Shown piece by piece: positions 11,170 to 23,084 of a stretch of 64,000 nucleotides of DNA (position 1 is the stretch's first letter; each line of letters starts with the position of its first letter). Made by a program: the position numbers and the translations under genes. This stretch comes from Lathyrus oleraceus (taxonomy: Eukaryota > Streptophyta > Magnoliopsida > Fabales > Fabaceae), in contig NC_066585.1 in NCBI RefSeq assembly GCF_024323335.1, positions 81,195,359-81,259,358 of the forward strand, in the 5' to 3' direction. The notes below the pieces were generated by a model. The model was not told the DNA's origin. It ran no database searches and worked only from the letters and a program-made list of their open reading frames with translations.

Positions 11170-14100
11170 ATTGATTTCTAGACCCATTGAACATAATGAC
11201 CCAACACCATCTCCCAATTTTGAATTCCCTGTATTTGAGGCAGAAGAAGATGATGTTGAAGAGATTCCTGACGAGATTACCCGGCTACTTGAGCATGAAG
11301 AGAAGATCATTCAGCCGCATCTTGAGAATCTGGAAACAGTCAACTTGGGGTCTGAAGATTGTGTGCGAGAGGTAAAGATTGGGGCACTCCTGGAAGAATC
11401 TGTTAAGAAGGAGTTGATTGAATTGCTACGAGAATACGTCGATGTCTTCGCCTGGTCGTATGAAGACATGCCCGGTCTAGATACTGATATTGTGCAACAT
11501 TTCCTGCCCCTAAAACCTGAGTGCATGCTTGTGAAGCAGAAGTTTAGAAGAACTCATCCTGATATGGCAGTGAAGATCAAAGAGGAAGTTCAGAAGCAAA
11601 TTGATACGGGGTTTCTGGTGACTTCTACATATCCTCAATGGGTGGCCAATATTGTGCCCGTGCCTAAGAAAGATGGAAAAGTTTGAATGTGTGTGGACTA
11701 TAGAGACTTGAATAAAGCTAGTCCGAAAGATGATTTCCCTCTACCACATATTGATATGTTGGTAGATAATACAGCTAAATTCAATGTCTTCTCATTTATG
11801 GATGGATTTTCCGGATATAATCAGATTAAGATGGCACCCGAGGATATGGAGAAGACAACATTCATCACACCTTGGGGAACATTCTGTTATCGAGTGATGC
11901 CCTTCGGTTTGAAGAACGCCGAAGCCACGTATCAACGAGCTATGACTACCTTGTTTCATGATATGATGCACAAGGAGATCGAGGTATACGTTGATGATAT
12001 GATTGCTAAGTCAATAACGAAAGTTGAACATGTAGAGCACCTGTTGAAACTTTTTCAGCGTTTGAGAAAGTATAAGCTTCGTCTGAATCCCAACAAGTGT
12101 ACATTTAGAGTCCGTTCTGGCAAGTTATTGGGTTTCGTTGTCAGTGAAAGAGGTATTGAGGTTGACCCTGCAAAGGTCAAAGCAGTACAGGAGATGCCTG
12201 CGCCCAAAACTGAGAAGCAAGTTGAGGTTTTCTTGGCCGCTTGAATTACATTTCCAAATTCATATCCCACATGACTACCACATGTACGCCGATATTCAAG
12301 CTCCTTTGGAAAGATCAGTCTCATGATTGGACCAAGGATTGACAAAAAGCCTTTGACAGTATTAAAGAGTATCTGTCTGAGCCTCCAATTCTGTCTCCGC
12401 CTGTGGAAGGGAGACCATTGATTATGTATCTGACAATTCTAGAAGACTCAATGGGTTGTGTCCTTGGTCAGCAGGACGAATCAGGAAAGAAAGAGTATGC
12501 TATCTACTATTTGAGTAAGAAATTTACTGATTGTGAGTCTCGATACTCAATGCTTGAGAAGACCTGCTGTGCTTTGGCTTGGGCTGCTAAGCGCTTACGC
12601 CAGTATATGATAAATCATACGACTTGGTTGATATCCAGAATGGATCCAAACAAGTATATATTCGAGAAGCCTGCTTTAACTGGGAGGATTGCCCGTTGGC
12701 AGATGTTGTTATCTAAGTATGATATTGAGTATCGAGCTCAGAAGGCTATTAAAGGTAGTATCTTGGCTGACCATTTGGCGCATCAGCCGATTGAGGATTA
12801 TCAGTCAGTTCAGTATGATTTCCCAGATGAGGAGATTCTATATTTAAAAATAAAAGATTGTGATTAGCCTACACTCGATGAAGGGCCAGAGCCTGGTTCT
12901 AGATGGAGTATGGTGTTTGATGGCGCTATGAATCAGTATGGAAATGGTATTGGGGCAGTAATCATTACTCCTCAGGGCACACATATTCCTTTTACAGCAA
13001 GACTAACTTTCAAATGCACGAATAATATGGCAGAATATGAGGCCTGTATTATGGGATTGGAGGAATGCATTGATCTCAGGATCAAGCATCTTGATGTTTA
13101 TGGTGATTCGGACCTCGTTGTTCATCAGATTAAGGGTGAATGGGAAACGAATTAGCCTGGTCTTATTCCATATAGGGATTACGCGAGGAGGATTTCAACG
13201 TTCTTTACTGAAGTTGACTTCCATCATATTCCTCGAGATGAGAATCGGATGGCAGATGCTCTTGCTACACTTGCTTCAATGATTATGGTTAAGCTGTGGA
13301 ATGAAGTCCCCAATATCACTATGATGCGCTTGGATAAACCAGCTCATGTATTTGCAGTTGAAGAAGTAAAAGATGATAAGCCATGGTATTATGACATTAA
13401 ATATTTTCTTCAGAACCATGTTTACCCACCTGGGGCATCTGCGAAAGATAGGAAGACTTTGAGGAGATTGTCAGGCAGTTTCTACCTCAATGGCGAAGTG
13501 CTTTATAAGAGAAATTTTGACATGGTCCTGCTCAGATGTGTGGATAGACACGAAGCAGACCTGTTGATGGCTGAGATCCATGAGGGTTCATTTGGTACTC
13601 ATTCCAATGGACATGCCATGGCTAGAAAAATGTTGAGAGCAGGCTACTATTGGCTGACAATGGAGTCTGACTGCTGCAAATATATGAAGAAATTCCATAA
13701 GTGTCAGATTTATGCGGATAAGATTCATATTCCTCCGACACTTCTGAATGTGATTTCATCATCATGACCTTTCTCCATGTGGGGAATTGACATAATTGGC
13801 ATGATAGAGCCGAAAGCGTCTAACGGACACAGATTCATTCTCGTAGCAATTGATTACTTCACCAAGTGGGTTGAAGCGGCGTCATATGCAAATGTGACCA
13901 GACAGCTGGTCGTGAAGTTTATCAAGAATCAACTCAAATGCCGAAATGGTGTGCCGGATAAGATCATTAGTGATAATAGATCTAACTTGAACAACAAGAT
14001 GATGAAAGAACTGTGTAGTGAGTTCAAGATAGCACATCATAATTCTTCTCCTTACAGACCTAAGATGAATGGGGCTGTTGAAGCTGCTAACAAGAATATC

Positions 14101-14631
14101 AAGAAAATTATTCAGAAGATGGTTGTCACGTATAAGGATTGGCATGAGATGCTGCCATTTGCTTTACATGGATATCGTACATCTGTCCGCACTTCAACAG
14201 GGGAAACCCCTTTCTCTCTTGTTTATGGCATGGAGGCTGTACTCCCAGTAGAGGTGGAGATCCCATCAATGAGAGTCTTGATGGAGGCCAAGTTGACTGA
14301 TGCTGAATGGGTTCAGAGTCGCTATGACCAGCTGAATTTGATTGAAGAGAAGAGATTGACTGTCATGTGCCATGGTCAGTTATATCAGCAGAGAATGAAG
14401 AAAGCTTTTGATAAGAAGGTTAAGCCTCGTGTGTTCCGAGAGGGTGACCTTGTGCTTAAGAAAGTCTTGTCTTTCGTGCCCGATTCCAGGGGCAAGTGGA
14501 CTCCAAAATATGAAGGTCCATATGTTGTTAAGAGAGCCTTTTCAGGCGGTGCTTTGATACTTACAACTATGGATGGGGAGGATTTCACTCGTCCTGTAAA
14601 CTCAGATGCAGTCAAGAAATACTTCGCCTAA
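11170..14631 (+). pseudogene. pol: Ogre B pol exon 2: RT, RNase H, archaeal-type RNase H, integrase
   Basis: Polyprotein that would reverse-transcribe and integrate the element. Reverse transcriptase spans about 11380-12230 (MCVDYRDLNKASP, catalytic YVDDMIAKS near 11980). RNase H is at 12300-12840, a second RNase H at 12900-13150 (MVFDGAMNQYGNG, NNMAEYEA, YGDSDLV), characteristic of the Tat/Ogre lineage. Integrase is at 13380-14631 (HHCC region ending KCQIY, core MWGIDIIGM, IISDN, GAVEAANKN) and ends YFA plus TAA. The frame is broken by TGA at 11684 (CGA elsewhere), a one-base loss near 12222, and TAG/TGA stops at 12865, 13153 and 13765. Relative to Ogre C the remaining frame is well preserved, including the integrase glutamate. 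Confidence 0.92.
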
Positions 14632-14647
14632 AAATAAAAATAGAATA

Positions 14648-14818
14648 GCTCGCTAAGTTGAAAACCCGAAAGGGCGGCTTAGGCAAAAATGAGCGTCTCG
14701 GTGGATTGAAAACCCGAAAGGGGCGGTCCAGGCAAAAGTTAGAGACATAAAAATACATATTTGTATCCCGCTAGGTTGATTACCTCATCCTGGGGCAATC
14801 TAGGCAAAAATTAGGGAT
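14648..14818 (+). ncRNA. Three tandem double-stem RNA modules after the Ogre B pol stop
   Basis: Each module has an outer stem, an inner stem, a C/G-rich apex and a conserved A-rich bulge GGCAAAAAUUA-like. Module 1: outer GCTC/GAGC, inner CTAAGTTG/CGGCTTAG, apex CCCGAAAGGG (a GAAA tetraloop hairpin). Module 2: outer GTCTC/GAGAC, inner TGGATTG/CGGTCCA, same apex. Module 3: outer ATCCC/GGGAT, inner CTAGGTTG/CAATCTAG, apex CCTC...GGGG. It starts 16 bases after the stop codon. The Ogre C copy (34633-34800) has compensated base changes. Function is unknown. Confidence 0.75.
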
Positions 14819-17426
14819 TTGGCAAGTAACCACATCCTGACAAGACTTTTGTTCTACAATTATCATCCGTCAAAGATTCTTGTTCATTCGTCATCAACTG
14901 AAGCTTCGAATACATCAAATTCAGAATTGGTGGAGAAACGGTCATTATGTTTAATGTAGCCCTTTTCTAATATATATCACCAATTTCAAACTTGTAAAGA
15001 TCTATGGAGTCTTGCCATTTGCAGACTACCATTCCATCAAATAAATTTGAGCCGTTATCCAATTATTTGCACTCTTATTTGTTTCTATTCAACAAATGTT
15101 TTGCATGTTTTAGTTGAGAAAATATCATTGTTTTAAACAAACAAATTTTTTCATAAATCATTTTAAAACAAAGTGAACATTCACAAAGACGAAAGGATAC
15201 TTAAGAGATCCTCAGTGCTCTCCCAAGGGTGGCATGATCTCCAACCGGGTGAGACATTTGTTCATATTCCTGGCATGACTATATTTTCTACCTCCGGAAC
15301 CCTGAGTGGTATAATTTTGAGAGGTTCACCAGTTGTTCCTTCAGCAGAGCAGTTGTTTCTTTCTTCCTCAGCAGACATGTTCTCTCTGGAAGATTCGATT
15401 TTTGGTGGTGGCTCCCCAGAATCCCTTTATCCCTCGGATAGATTCCCCAGTAGAGTGGCTTGTGTGGCAGATTCTACTGGTACATTAAACTATTTTCCCC
15501 AGCTGAGACTGATGATTCATCCCCTGCAGAGATATTATTGTCTCTGATCCCCGGCGGATTGGATACTCCCCGGTGATCCTGGTTTTCTCTCCTGAGATGT
15601 AGTACCGGGTGGTTGATTCCTGGATGCTGTGTGTGTTAGATATGTCTATTTGTCAGCATTCATCATGCATAAACCATGCATATGCATGCATAAATCATAA
15701 CATTCAGATATTCATGTTGCATTCTTTGCCATATATCGTTTGTTTGTTGTCTCCTGCTAATTGGTGATATAGATCTCCCCAAGCAGATGTGTGTGTCTGA
15801 TCTCTCCATATAGGGTCAGCTCCATAGGCAGAAAGCGTTTATCCTTTCTTCCATATTCCCCACCGAGACATGTCCTCGTGGATGATGGTTGTTTCTGTTT
15901 CCCCCCAACACATATATTGGGATGGGTTCCCCTGTGGAGTTATATCCTCACCAGGACGAGTCTTGATTCAGTTTGCCTCTTTGGTTTGTTCCTAATTTGG
16001 CCCCTCGAAGCTGTTTCCTTTGTTTCCCCGCGGTATAAATGAATAATTACTCAGTAGTTAGTAATCATTCAACTTATCCCCGGCGGAATCTGTGGTTTTC
16101 TACCCTGATACCGGTAGTTGTAAACCCTATTTTCTCCCCTTTGCAGAGTTAACCTTTGGTTCATCATAATCGATGACGGTTACTTTTCTGTGGTTTCCTA
16201 CCCAGTAACCAGTAGGTGTAATCCCCTCCTTGATGGTTATCTTCATCCAGTATTCGATGTTGATATTCCCTCTTTTACTTGGATAATTGCCCTGCGCTCG
16301 CAATTTATCCCCAGCGAGTCATCTTTAGTCTACCCTGTTGTTGTTGGTAACGATTGTTTCTCTCCTGAATTGGTCATCATTATATACCTCGTGTCGGTAT
16401 CCCGATGCCTTTTTCTTTTCGGTTGATTTATCCTTTATTAACCCAGTAACCGGTTGTGGATAATCTTCCATGCGAGTATACTATCTACGTTCTGACGGTA
16501 ATAGATAATATATCTCATGCACTCTTCGGTCGAAGCCTTTTGTTCTTCCCTAGTTGAGTAAGATTTGTATTCCCTTTGCGGAGTCGAGTGTCCATCCTAT
16601 AATCGAGTTTGCTTTTAGCCCTCTTTCGGATGATGAGTGTCTTGGGAATATTCCCCAATTCACACCTCGGTTGGTCACCTATTATATGCTCAGTAATCGG
16701 TATCCTTGGTGTTCCTCTCATTCTGCTCCCTATTATGACTTTCGTCCCCTGTGGAGTCAGATTTCCCTGAGTTGAGATATACCTTTTAGGTCTTCCTCAG
16801 ATGTTTCGGAGTTTTGATATCTCTCACCCTTATACCGGTCTTAGATATTCATTTTCTTCCCGAGCATGTTGTATCTCTGACCCTTATGTCGGTGTTCAGA
16901 TCACATGTCTCATTGAGCTTGTTACCCAGTAACCGGTAACACCTCATCTCGCTGCTCCCCCCAGGAGAGTCTTTTTAGACTTCCCCAGCGAAGTCCCTTA
17001 GTGGATCGTCCTCGTCCGGATTTTATCCGAAGTATCCGTTGTGGATAGTTTCGCTGTATTGGCATATTCCCCAATACGGGCGTCTTCGAGTTAGCTCGAG
17101 TCTTTCCATTGGTTTATCCCATCTGGAATTCTGCTCCCTAAGCTTTGAGTCGTGCCCTGCTCATGCATTTCTTTCTTATCCCCATAAGAGTCCCCAAGAT
17201 TTTGTCACATTGAATGTGGATTGTTGGTGTCTCCTGTTTTTCTTTACTCCTTTGTGGACACATATCCCCACAGAGTGTTACCATTTTGCATACATACATT
17301 TGCATCATGAGGTCTCTTAGGGACCAAAATTCGTCTCTTTGTTATTATTTAAGCCCATTCTACCTCGTCGAGACGAAGATTTTAACCTTCCCTTCTCCGG
17401 ATAGAATGACCTTAAATAGGGGCATC
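14819..17426 (+). other. Ogre B 3' UTR with hairpin minisatellite
   Basis: A 2.6-kb non-coding region between pol and the 3' LTR. From about 16085 to 16945 it holds recurring hairpins of the form stem-CAGTAACC-stem: CTACC/GGTAG (16100-16117, loop CTGATACC), CCTAC/GTAGG (16197-16216), TACC/GGTA (16385-16399), AACC/GGTT (16440-16455), GTTACC/GGTAAC (16921-16940). The 15300-16080 part has related decayed units such as CCCAA/TTGGG around 15907. Published work describes the Ogre 3' UTR as hypervariable and repeat-rich. No protein gene is supported. Confidence 0.7.
17412..17426 (+). promoter_or_regulatory. Ogre B polypurine tract
   Basis: TTAAATAGGGGCATC directly precedes the LTR start TGTAAGACC. 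Ogre C has TTAAGTAGGGGCAAC in the same place and Ogre D TTAAATAGGGTTAAC, so the position is conserved. Confidence 0.7.
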
Positions 17427-20412
17427 TGTAAGACCCCAATTTTGTCCCTAAGATCCCTCATAGCATCATAACATTGCATTGCATAGCCTCAAAGATCATT
17501 GAGCATCTTGGTCCCCTTTACCTTTGGGTGGGACTCCTTGTGAGTGGTTTGAGATCACCAGGCATGCTTGAATTGTATCATCATTGCTTTTCACATGTTA
17601 TTTACTAACCAAAAGCACAAAAATATGTCACTAACATCTCTTGTTTGTAGCTTGAGCAATCACAAAGTCCAAAGCTTCTAGAAGATCATTTGTGTAATGA
17701 CATGGTCAAGAGAAGATGAAAGCAAGCATGGTAATGGTTCCCAAGGATCTCATCCATCAAATATGCCTTCCTAGCATCTCAATTCATCACTTTGATCAAA
17801 GCAAGTCAAAGGTTGTGAGGCCTTGTTCTTCAAAGAAATCCTAATCCATCTGTGCACGACAATGCCTTGCTCATGAAGCAACCTCAGCCCATGATCAAAT
17901 ACAATCAAAGAAAGTTCTTTAACTCTTCATTTCATGCATATTTGAACTTATTTGAGTATCCTCAATCATCAATTCATCAAGATATGAGGCATGGACTTGA
18001 GAAGTTGATCAGTCAATTCATCTAACTATTTTGAAATACACTAAGACCTAACTTTTTATGTGTTGGTCAAATGGAGATTGTTCCAAAATAAAAAATGTTA
18101 TTAAGGACAATATGAACAACTTTCATGTTCATCAAAATTTTATTTGAATCTTGGAAAACCATCTTCCATTCCAATACATTATAGGTCATTTTGACTTAAA
18201 CCCTAATTTTGGGTCAACTTCCCAAGGACATAACTCACTCATTTTTTATGATTTTGAGGTGGGATCAAATGCATTGGAAATATTGAGATGTCTAATTCAA
18301 ATGTTATGTTGAACAAAATTTCAAAATCTCAAAGGAAATACATGTGATAATGCAAGACATTATAGGTCCTTTTGTGTCAAAGGCATTAAAAGTCAAAAAA
18401 GTCCAACTTCAAGTGCCCATAACTTCTTCATCAAAAATCCAAATGATGCAACATTTAAGTCCATTTTGATTGTCTTGAAAAGATCTACAACTGTTATGTT
18501 GGAGATTTTTTCATTTGAAGCTTTCATCATCAAAACAGAAGGGCTTGAAAGTTGGCCAATTTTAGAAACCTTGCCTTGACATGTTTTGCACATCACACTT
18601 TAAACTCAAATTTCATAAATTTCCCCACTCCAAATGAGTTTTTGTCCAACATAACAATTGTTCCTCATACAAAGACCTTTCCAACCATTACCCATATGCC
18701 TATGCTTGGATTTTCTAAATGGCACTTTCGAAGAGATGATTATTTAGGTACAAATGGAGAATTCACATTGAATCTTGAAATGCAAGCTATTGCAAGGCAA
18801 ATTACACGTCCAAATCAATTCATTGTGCTATCAGCTTGCAAATCCATCAGCTTTTGGGCCTCACATGCGCATGTACAGGCCCATGCATGGAGGACCCAAA
18901 GCTTCATGCACATGAGTTTCTTCTCATTTGGCATCATCTCCAGCTATAAATACCTTGCCATGCTCACTCATTTGCCACGCCAATTCAACCTGAAATGCTG
19001 CAGAAATATTTCCTTAACCACCACTAAAGAAGCAAGCTCACTTTTCTCATTTTTTTCAGATTTGAAATTCAACTTCATCTGGTTGAATTCTTAGATCTAG
19101 TGATTCTAAACCTTCATCATTTATCCCATAGAACTTCTGTTTTAGCAAGGCAAGCGAGGCATCGTGCTCAAATCAGCAGAACTCAAGCTTGCACTCCAAC
19201 TGGTAATTTCTTCAATTCTCTTCATCTATGGACCTTTTTGCTTGGATCTAATGTTTTATGAAGTCCTCACTTGAGAGGCAAGCTAGTGGTAGCTTCAATT
19301 TTGCTTTTCCTTGATCTGCATTTTTCATACCTGAATCTTCCACCTCAGATTTCTCCATTTATAGGGATCTTGAGTGTGATTCAAGGTTACAGGGGTGATG
19401 TACATCACCCCAACTTCATTTTGGTATAAGGATCGTGTATTTTCATGGAGGTTTAAAAACCTGCAAGTTTGGCCGAAATTTGCAGGCTCACCGGAGAAGA
19501 AGGTGGCTCCGGTGGCCGCCTCTCTCCAGTTTGAATGCTGACCGTTGGATGTACATCCCACGTTTTAATCTTAGCCATGCATTGTGTTTACTTTCATTAT
19601 TTCATTATGTCACGCGTGGACCAAGGCCTACCGTGGGAACGCGCTCCTGGACCATTAGATGTTGCCACGTCAATTAATGAGTTCCATCAAACGCTCCTGG
19701 TTTTTTCTAAATTTTATTTTCTGCTTTTATTTTCTTTAATTCCAATTATTTTTAAAAATCAATATCTTCTTCATTTTTAATCCAAAAATTATGGGACCAA
19801 TTGCATTATTTCCCAAATAAATTCTAGTTTCTATTTCTGATTTTTAATTTTTTTTATTTTGTCATTTGATATTTTTTGTGAATTTTCTCTTTTTTGGTTA
19901 TTTTTAATTCATTTTAAATAGTTTTAGATATTCAAAAAATGCAAAAATATTTTCCTAACCTATTTTAATGATGATGGATCTATGAAAAATATTCTCATTA
20001 ATTTTTGAATTGATTTGAGATTTATTTGAGATTTTAGTTCAATTAGGTTGTTTTTATTCATTCTTAATTGATTAAAAATAGTTTCTGACTTTTAAAAATG
20101 CTGAAATTTTTTGTCAAACTTTGTTTGACCTTGTTGAACTTAGGATAAATCACTTGGACCTTTCAAGGTTGATTTGAAGTGATTTTGAAGTTTGACCTTT
20201 CTTTAATATTTTAATTCAAGTTTATTTTTAATATTAAAAAATGCCAAAAATATTTTATTCTTTTCTTAACTTCCAATCTTCATCTCACTTCTGTTTTTGA
20301 TTATTTGACCTTGACTTTCAATGTTATTGGTCAACATATGAGGATTGGTACATGAGGTTTCATTGAATGCACTTTAATTTTGCCATTTCCATTCTCCATT
20401 ATTCATCTTCAT

Positions 20413-20436
20413 CTCCTTCTTCTTCTTCTTCTTCTT
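20413..20436 (+). repeat. TTC microsatellite
   Basis: Short run of TTC units within a pyrimidine-rich tract of the Ogre B LTR. Confidence 0.8.
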
Positions 20437-21912
20437 TTTCTTTTTGATCAATGAGTTGAAGGTTGATAAGTTAGCACTGATTAGAGGGATTTAACCTTCC
20501 TTGATTCAAATCTAATTCATCTTGATCAATTGATCAAGTGAATGGCTTTGCATTAAGGATAGGTTGTCTTTTAAATTATGCAAAAGGCTTAAACCAATAC
20601 AAGATCAATTCTCATTTTCTTTTTGGCATGGCAAGTTGTTGGGACTTGGTTCACTAATCAAGACTCCTAACTTGTGTTTGTTGCCTACATTATTATTGAC
20701 CGGCCTCATATAGTTGTGACTTCTACATAAGTCCAATTACGATTGCTTAACATAGCGCTAAATTTGCCTTATGGCACACTAACTACTAACACTAACTATT
20801 GACAACTAATATTTACTTTTATGCAATTTACTTTAATGCAATTTACTATTCTTGCACATATTATTCATTTGCTTTTCTCTTTGCTCATTTGAGCACATGT
20901 TTATGTTAATGCCATTTGCCTTTTGCTCACTTGAGCACATAATTGTGTATATATTATTGTGCTTGTGTTTTGTTTTGTTTGTTATGGACCAAAGTGCAAA
21001 GAAATTGACTTAGATTCTAGGACTTTCCCTATGCAAAAAATGGAGAATTGGACTTAGATTCTAGGACCTTCCTTATGCAAAATTGGAGTAAAAGGATCTT
21101 AATGATGATGGATTAGAAGGACTAAATCTCTAAACTCACTCTTGTCCATTCTTGTTTTACTTCATGAAACTTTTGATGTGTGTGCTTTTGTGCTAGGAGT
21201 TCCCATTTGAGCTTAATTGGAGAACCATTGCCATGTTCATCCAAGTGGAAGATACAAGATACATTGAGGATCTCTTATGAGACTTGTTTGATTGCTTATG
21301 CTTTATGGTTGTTCATTCCAAAGGATGGGAGCTACTTGGATCATCAATATGATCTCAAGAGAGGGACTCCTAGTGTGGTCTCATTTCTTATCCCTCACCT
21401 TTTTATTTTCCTTAGGATCTAGCCATTATTCTTCTTCTCTCCACTCTAACCCAAGCCAAAACCTTTTGTGCAAACATTTAACTATTGATTTCAAACATTA
21501 GAAACCTAAGCCTTATGCTTTTGATTTTCAAACTTTCCTTTCATAACACTTATTTTGAATTGAATCCTTAAGTCAATTTTGACCATTTTTGTATATACTT
21601 CTAATTGGTAAATATAACCCATTCAAACTTCTTTTTGTGGTTCCAATGGCCACTTCTTTAATCAAATTTTCCATAACCTTTAGCTATTAGGTTTGAGTTA
21701 TCCTTGTGGTAGATGTGATACTCACCTATATCCTTAGTGATGGACAATAAGTCTTCCATGCTTATTATAGGTTTAACCCCTCACTAGCATGTTGAAGCTA
21801 TCCTCACATGGTGGATTTGTGGTTTGGTTGAGTTTTCTCCCTTTGATAACAAAAGACCTTAAGGCTTTTGGACCAATCAATTCACCAATTTGTTTTTTTG
21901 AGATTTTTACCT

Positions 21913-21963
21913 CGAACTACGAGGTTTTGATCCTAATCTTTTTATAAGATGGTACGTAGGCAG
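21913..21963 (+). promoter_or_regulatory. Conserved LTR core motif with TATA box in Ogre B
   Basis: CGAACTACGAGG...GATCCTA, then ATCTT-TTTAT-AAGAT (perfect five-pair hairpin that contains TTTTTATAAG), then GGTACGTAGGCAG. The TATAA makes this the best candidate for the core promoter of the LTR. The transcription start would then lie just downstream, which would put the AGUA module in the RNA leader. Confidence 0.5.
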
Positions 21964-22089
21964 TGGGTTTATCCATTCAAACACAAAAATGTAAATAACT
22001 TATACATTCTCTTCTCATCTCTTCAATCATGTTTGCACAAACAAAATTTTCACAAAAACAACAAACCTTCACAAGTATGAAAAGGGCTC

Positions 22090-22138
22090 CCTAGGAGTAC
22101 CTAGGATGTTTTGGGTGCCTAACACCTTCCCATTGCAT
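22090..22138 (+). other. AGUA-hairpin / long-stem RNA module in Ogre B LTR
   Basis: CCTAGG-AGTA-CCTAGG (22090-22105) is perfectly paired. It is followed at once by ATG (22106-22108) pairing with CAT (22136-22138), enclosing GGTGCCTAACACC and TTCCC. The stem differs entirely from that of LTR A but keeps the loop. Confidence 0.7.
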
Positions 22139-22241
22139 AACCAACCCCCTTACCCAGATCTCTGTTTCTTTTACTAGTTTTTGTTAAAACTATTAGGTTT
22201 TTGTTCGCTTTCTAACCATTCCTTTGGATAAATAGAAGTGC

Positions 22242-22252
22242 GGTGGCGACTC
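22242..22252 (+). other. Primer-site mimic in U5 of Ogre B
   Basis: GGTGGCGACTC, 62 bp before the LTR end; it matches the start of the primer-binding site TGGCGACTCTG. Confidence 0.55.
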
Positions 22253-22314
22253 GACTTGTATGATTTACCTTGGATTTAGTCAATATCTCTAATGTTAATG
22301 AATACCCCGCTACA

Positions 22315-22747
22315 CCTACTATTGGGAGTTTTAGGATACTCCCCAATTCATCCACAGACAATGCCAGATTAGTATTAAATAAACGAAAACGCAAAGTACC
22401 ATAGTACTCTTTCTCAGTTCCATTCCACCGTTTTTCAACTTAAATTCAATGGTACTTAAAAATTCAAGAGTAATACGCGCAAAAGTTGGCGCTTCTAACT
22501 GCATGAATTCCAACATACCTAAGGTGTGGAACATTCGGTGAATTTCAGCCTGCAATCCCAATTCCTGCAAAGTGCCATCACACATGTATCTAGTGGGTAT
22601 CAGTTTTCTCTTAAGATGAGCAGTATACCTTTTTTGGTGCTCCAAGTCTTCAAACACAATATCGTGCTCATTCGGAGTCCTTCTTGCACTTTGACGTGGC
22701 CGGGATGATTCCGCCACGTTTGTGCTTCTGTCTACTCGGCGAGACAT
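22315..22747 (-). pseudogene. Athila-like post-pol ORF, N-terminal fragment
   Basis: The ATG at 22747 opens MSRRVDRSTNVAESSRPRQS, an Arg/Ser-rich N-terminus, followed by DIVFEDLEHQKRYTAHLKRK and LGMLEFMQLEAPTFARITL. A frameshift near 22430 moves the continuation (RFRLFNTNLALSVDELGSIL) to another frame, and Ogre B then interrupts it after GVAGY. The position after integrase is where Athila and Calypso elements carry an env-like ORF. I recognise no membrane segment and cannot assign a function. The spacer 22748-23512 is purine-rich near the ORF and palindrome-rich near pol. Confidence 0.6.
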
Positions 22748-23084
22748 GTTCTTACCTGCACACAAAGAAAAAAAACTTGAATTGAAAAGAGAGATTAGGG
22801 GAAAAGATTACAGTAGGAAGGTAGAGGATGGAAAATGGAGAAGCTTTTGTGAAGGTGGGTGTAGATTTGATAAAGTTTTGAGGGAAAAGGATGAAGCTTT
22901 ATGTGAAGAAAAATGGAGGTTTTTAGGTGTTTTTGAGAGAAAGAGAGATGAAGGTGAGAGAATAGGTAAGAGAAAAGGTTTATGAAGAGTGAATGAGTGA
23001 TAAAATGAAGTTAGTGGGAGAAATTTGGAGGTGGGCCCCATGTCAAACGGTAAATTTTTTTTGATAATTTTCAAACGCGCTTGC

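Larger units (their letters stand above)
11149..22314 (+). mobile_element. Ogre B, 3' half (pol exon 2, 3' UTR, 3' LTR)
   Basis: Plus-strand order: last 21 bp of the conserved intron, exon 2 encoding RT, RNase H, second RNase H and integrase (11170-14631), structured 3' UTR (14632-17426), polypurine tract and 3' LTR (17427-22314). Its 5' half would lie left of the window, beyond the Ogre A insertion. The right border interrupts the post-pol ORF of the Athila-like element F, so Ogre B inserted there. The expected duplication would start at 22315 (CCTAC); the partner is not visible. Confidence 0.9.
17427..22314 (+). repeat. Ogre B 3' LTR, 4888 bp
   Basis: Begins TGTAAGACCCCAATTTTG and ends CCCCGCTACA. 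The start matches the Ogre C LTR (TGTAAGACCCTAATTTTG on the minus strand), as does the end (ACCGCTACA), so B and C belong to related families. The LTR is A/T-rich and without a supported gene; the 543-bp open frame at 18552-19094 has no recognisable domain. The end abuts Athila-like sequence. Confidence 0.9.

Noticed and set aside
18552..19094. 181-codon plus-strand open frame in the Ogre B LTR
   Set aside because: No domain I recognise, A/T-rich and low-complexity product, lies wholly inside an LTR; no homologous open frame is seen in the Ogre C LTRs.
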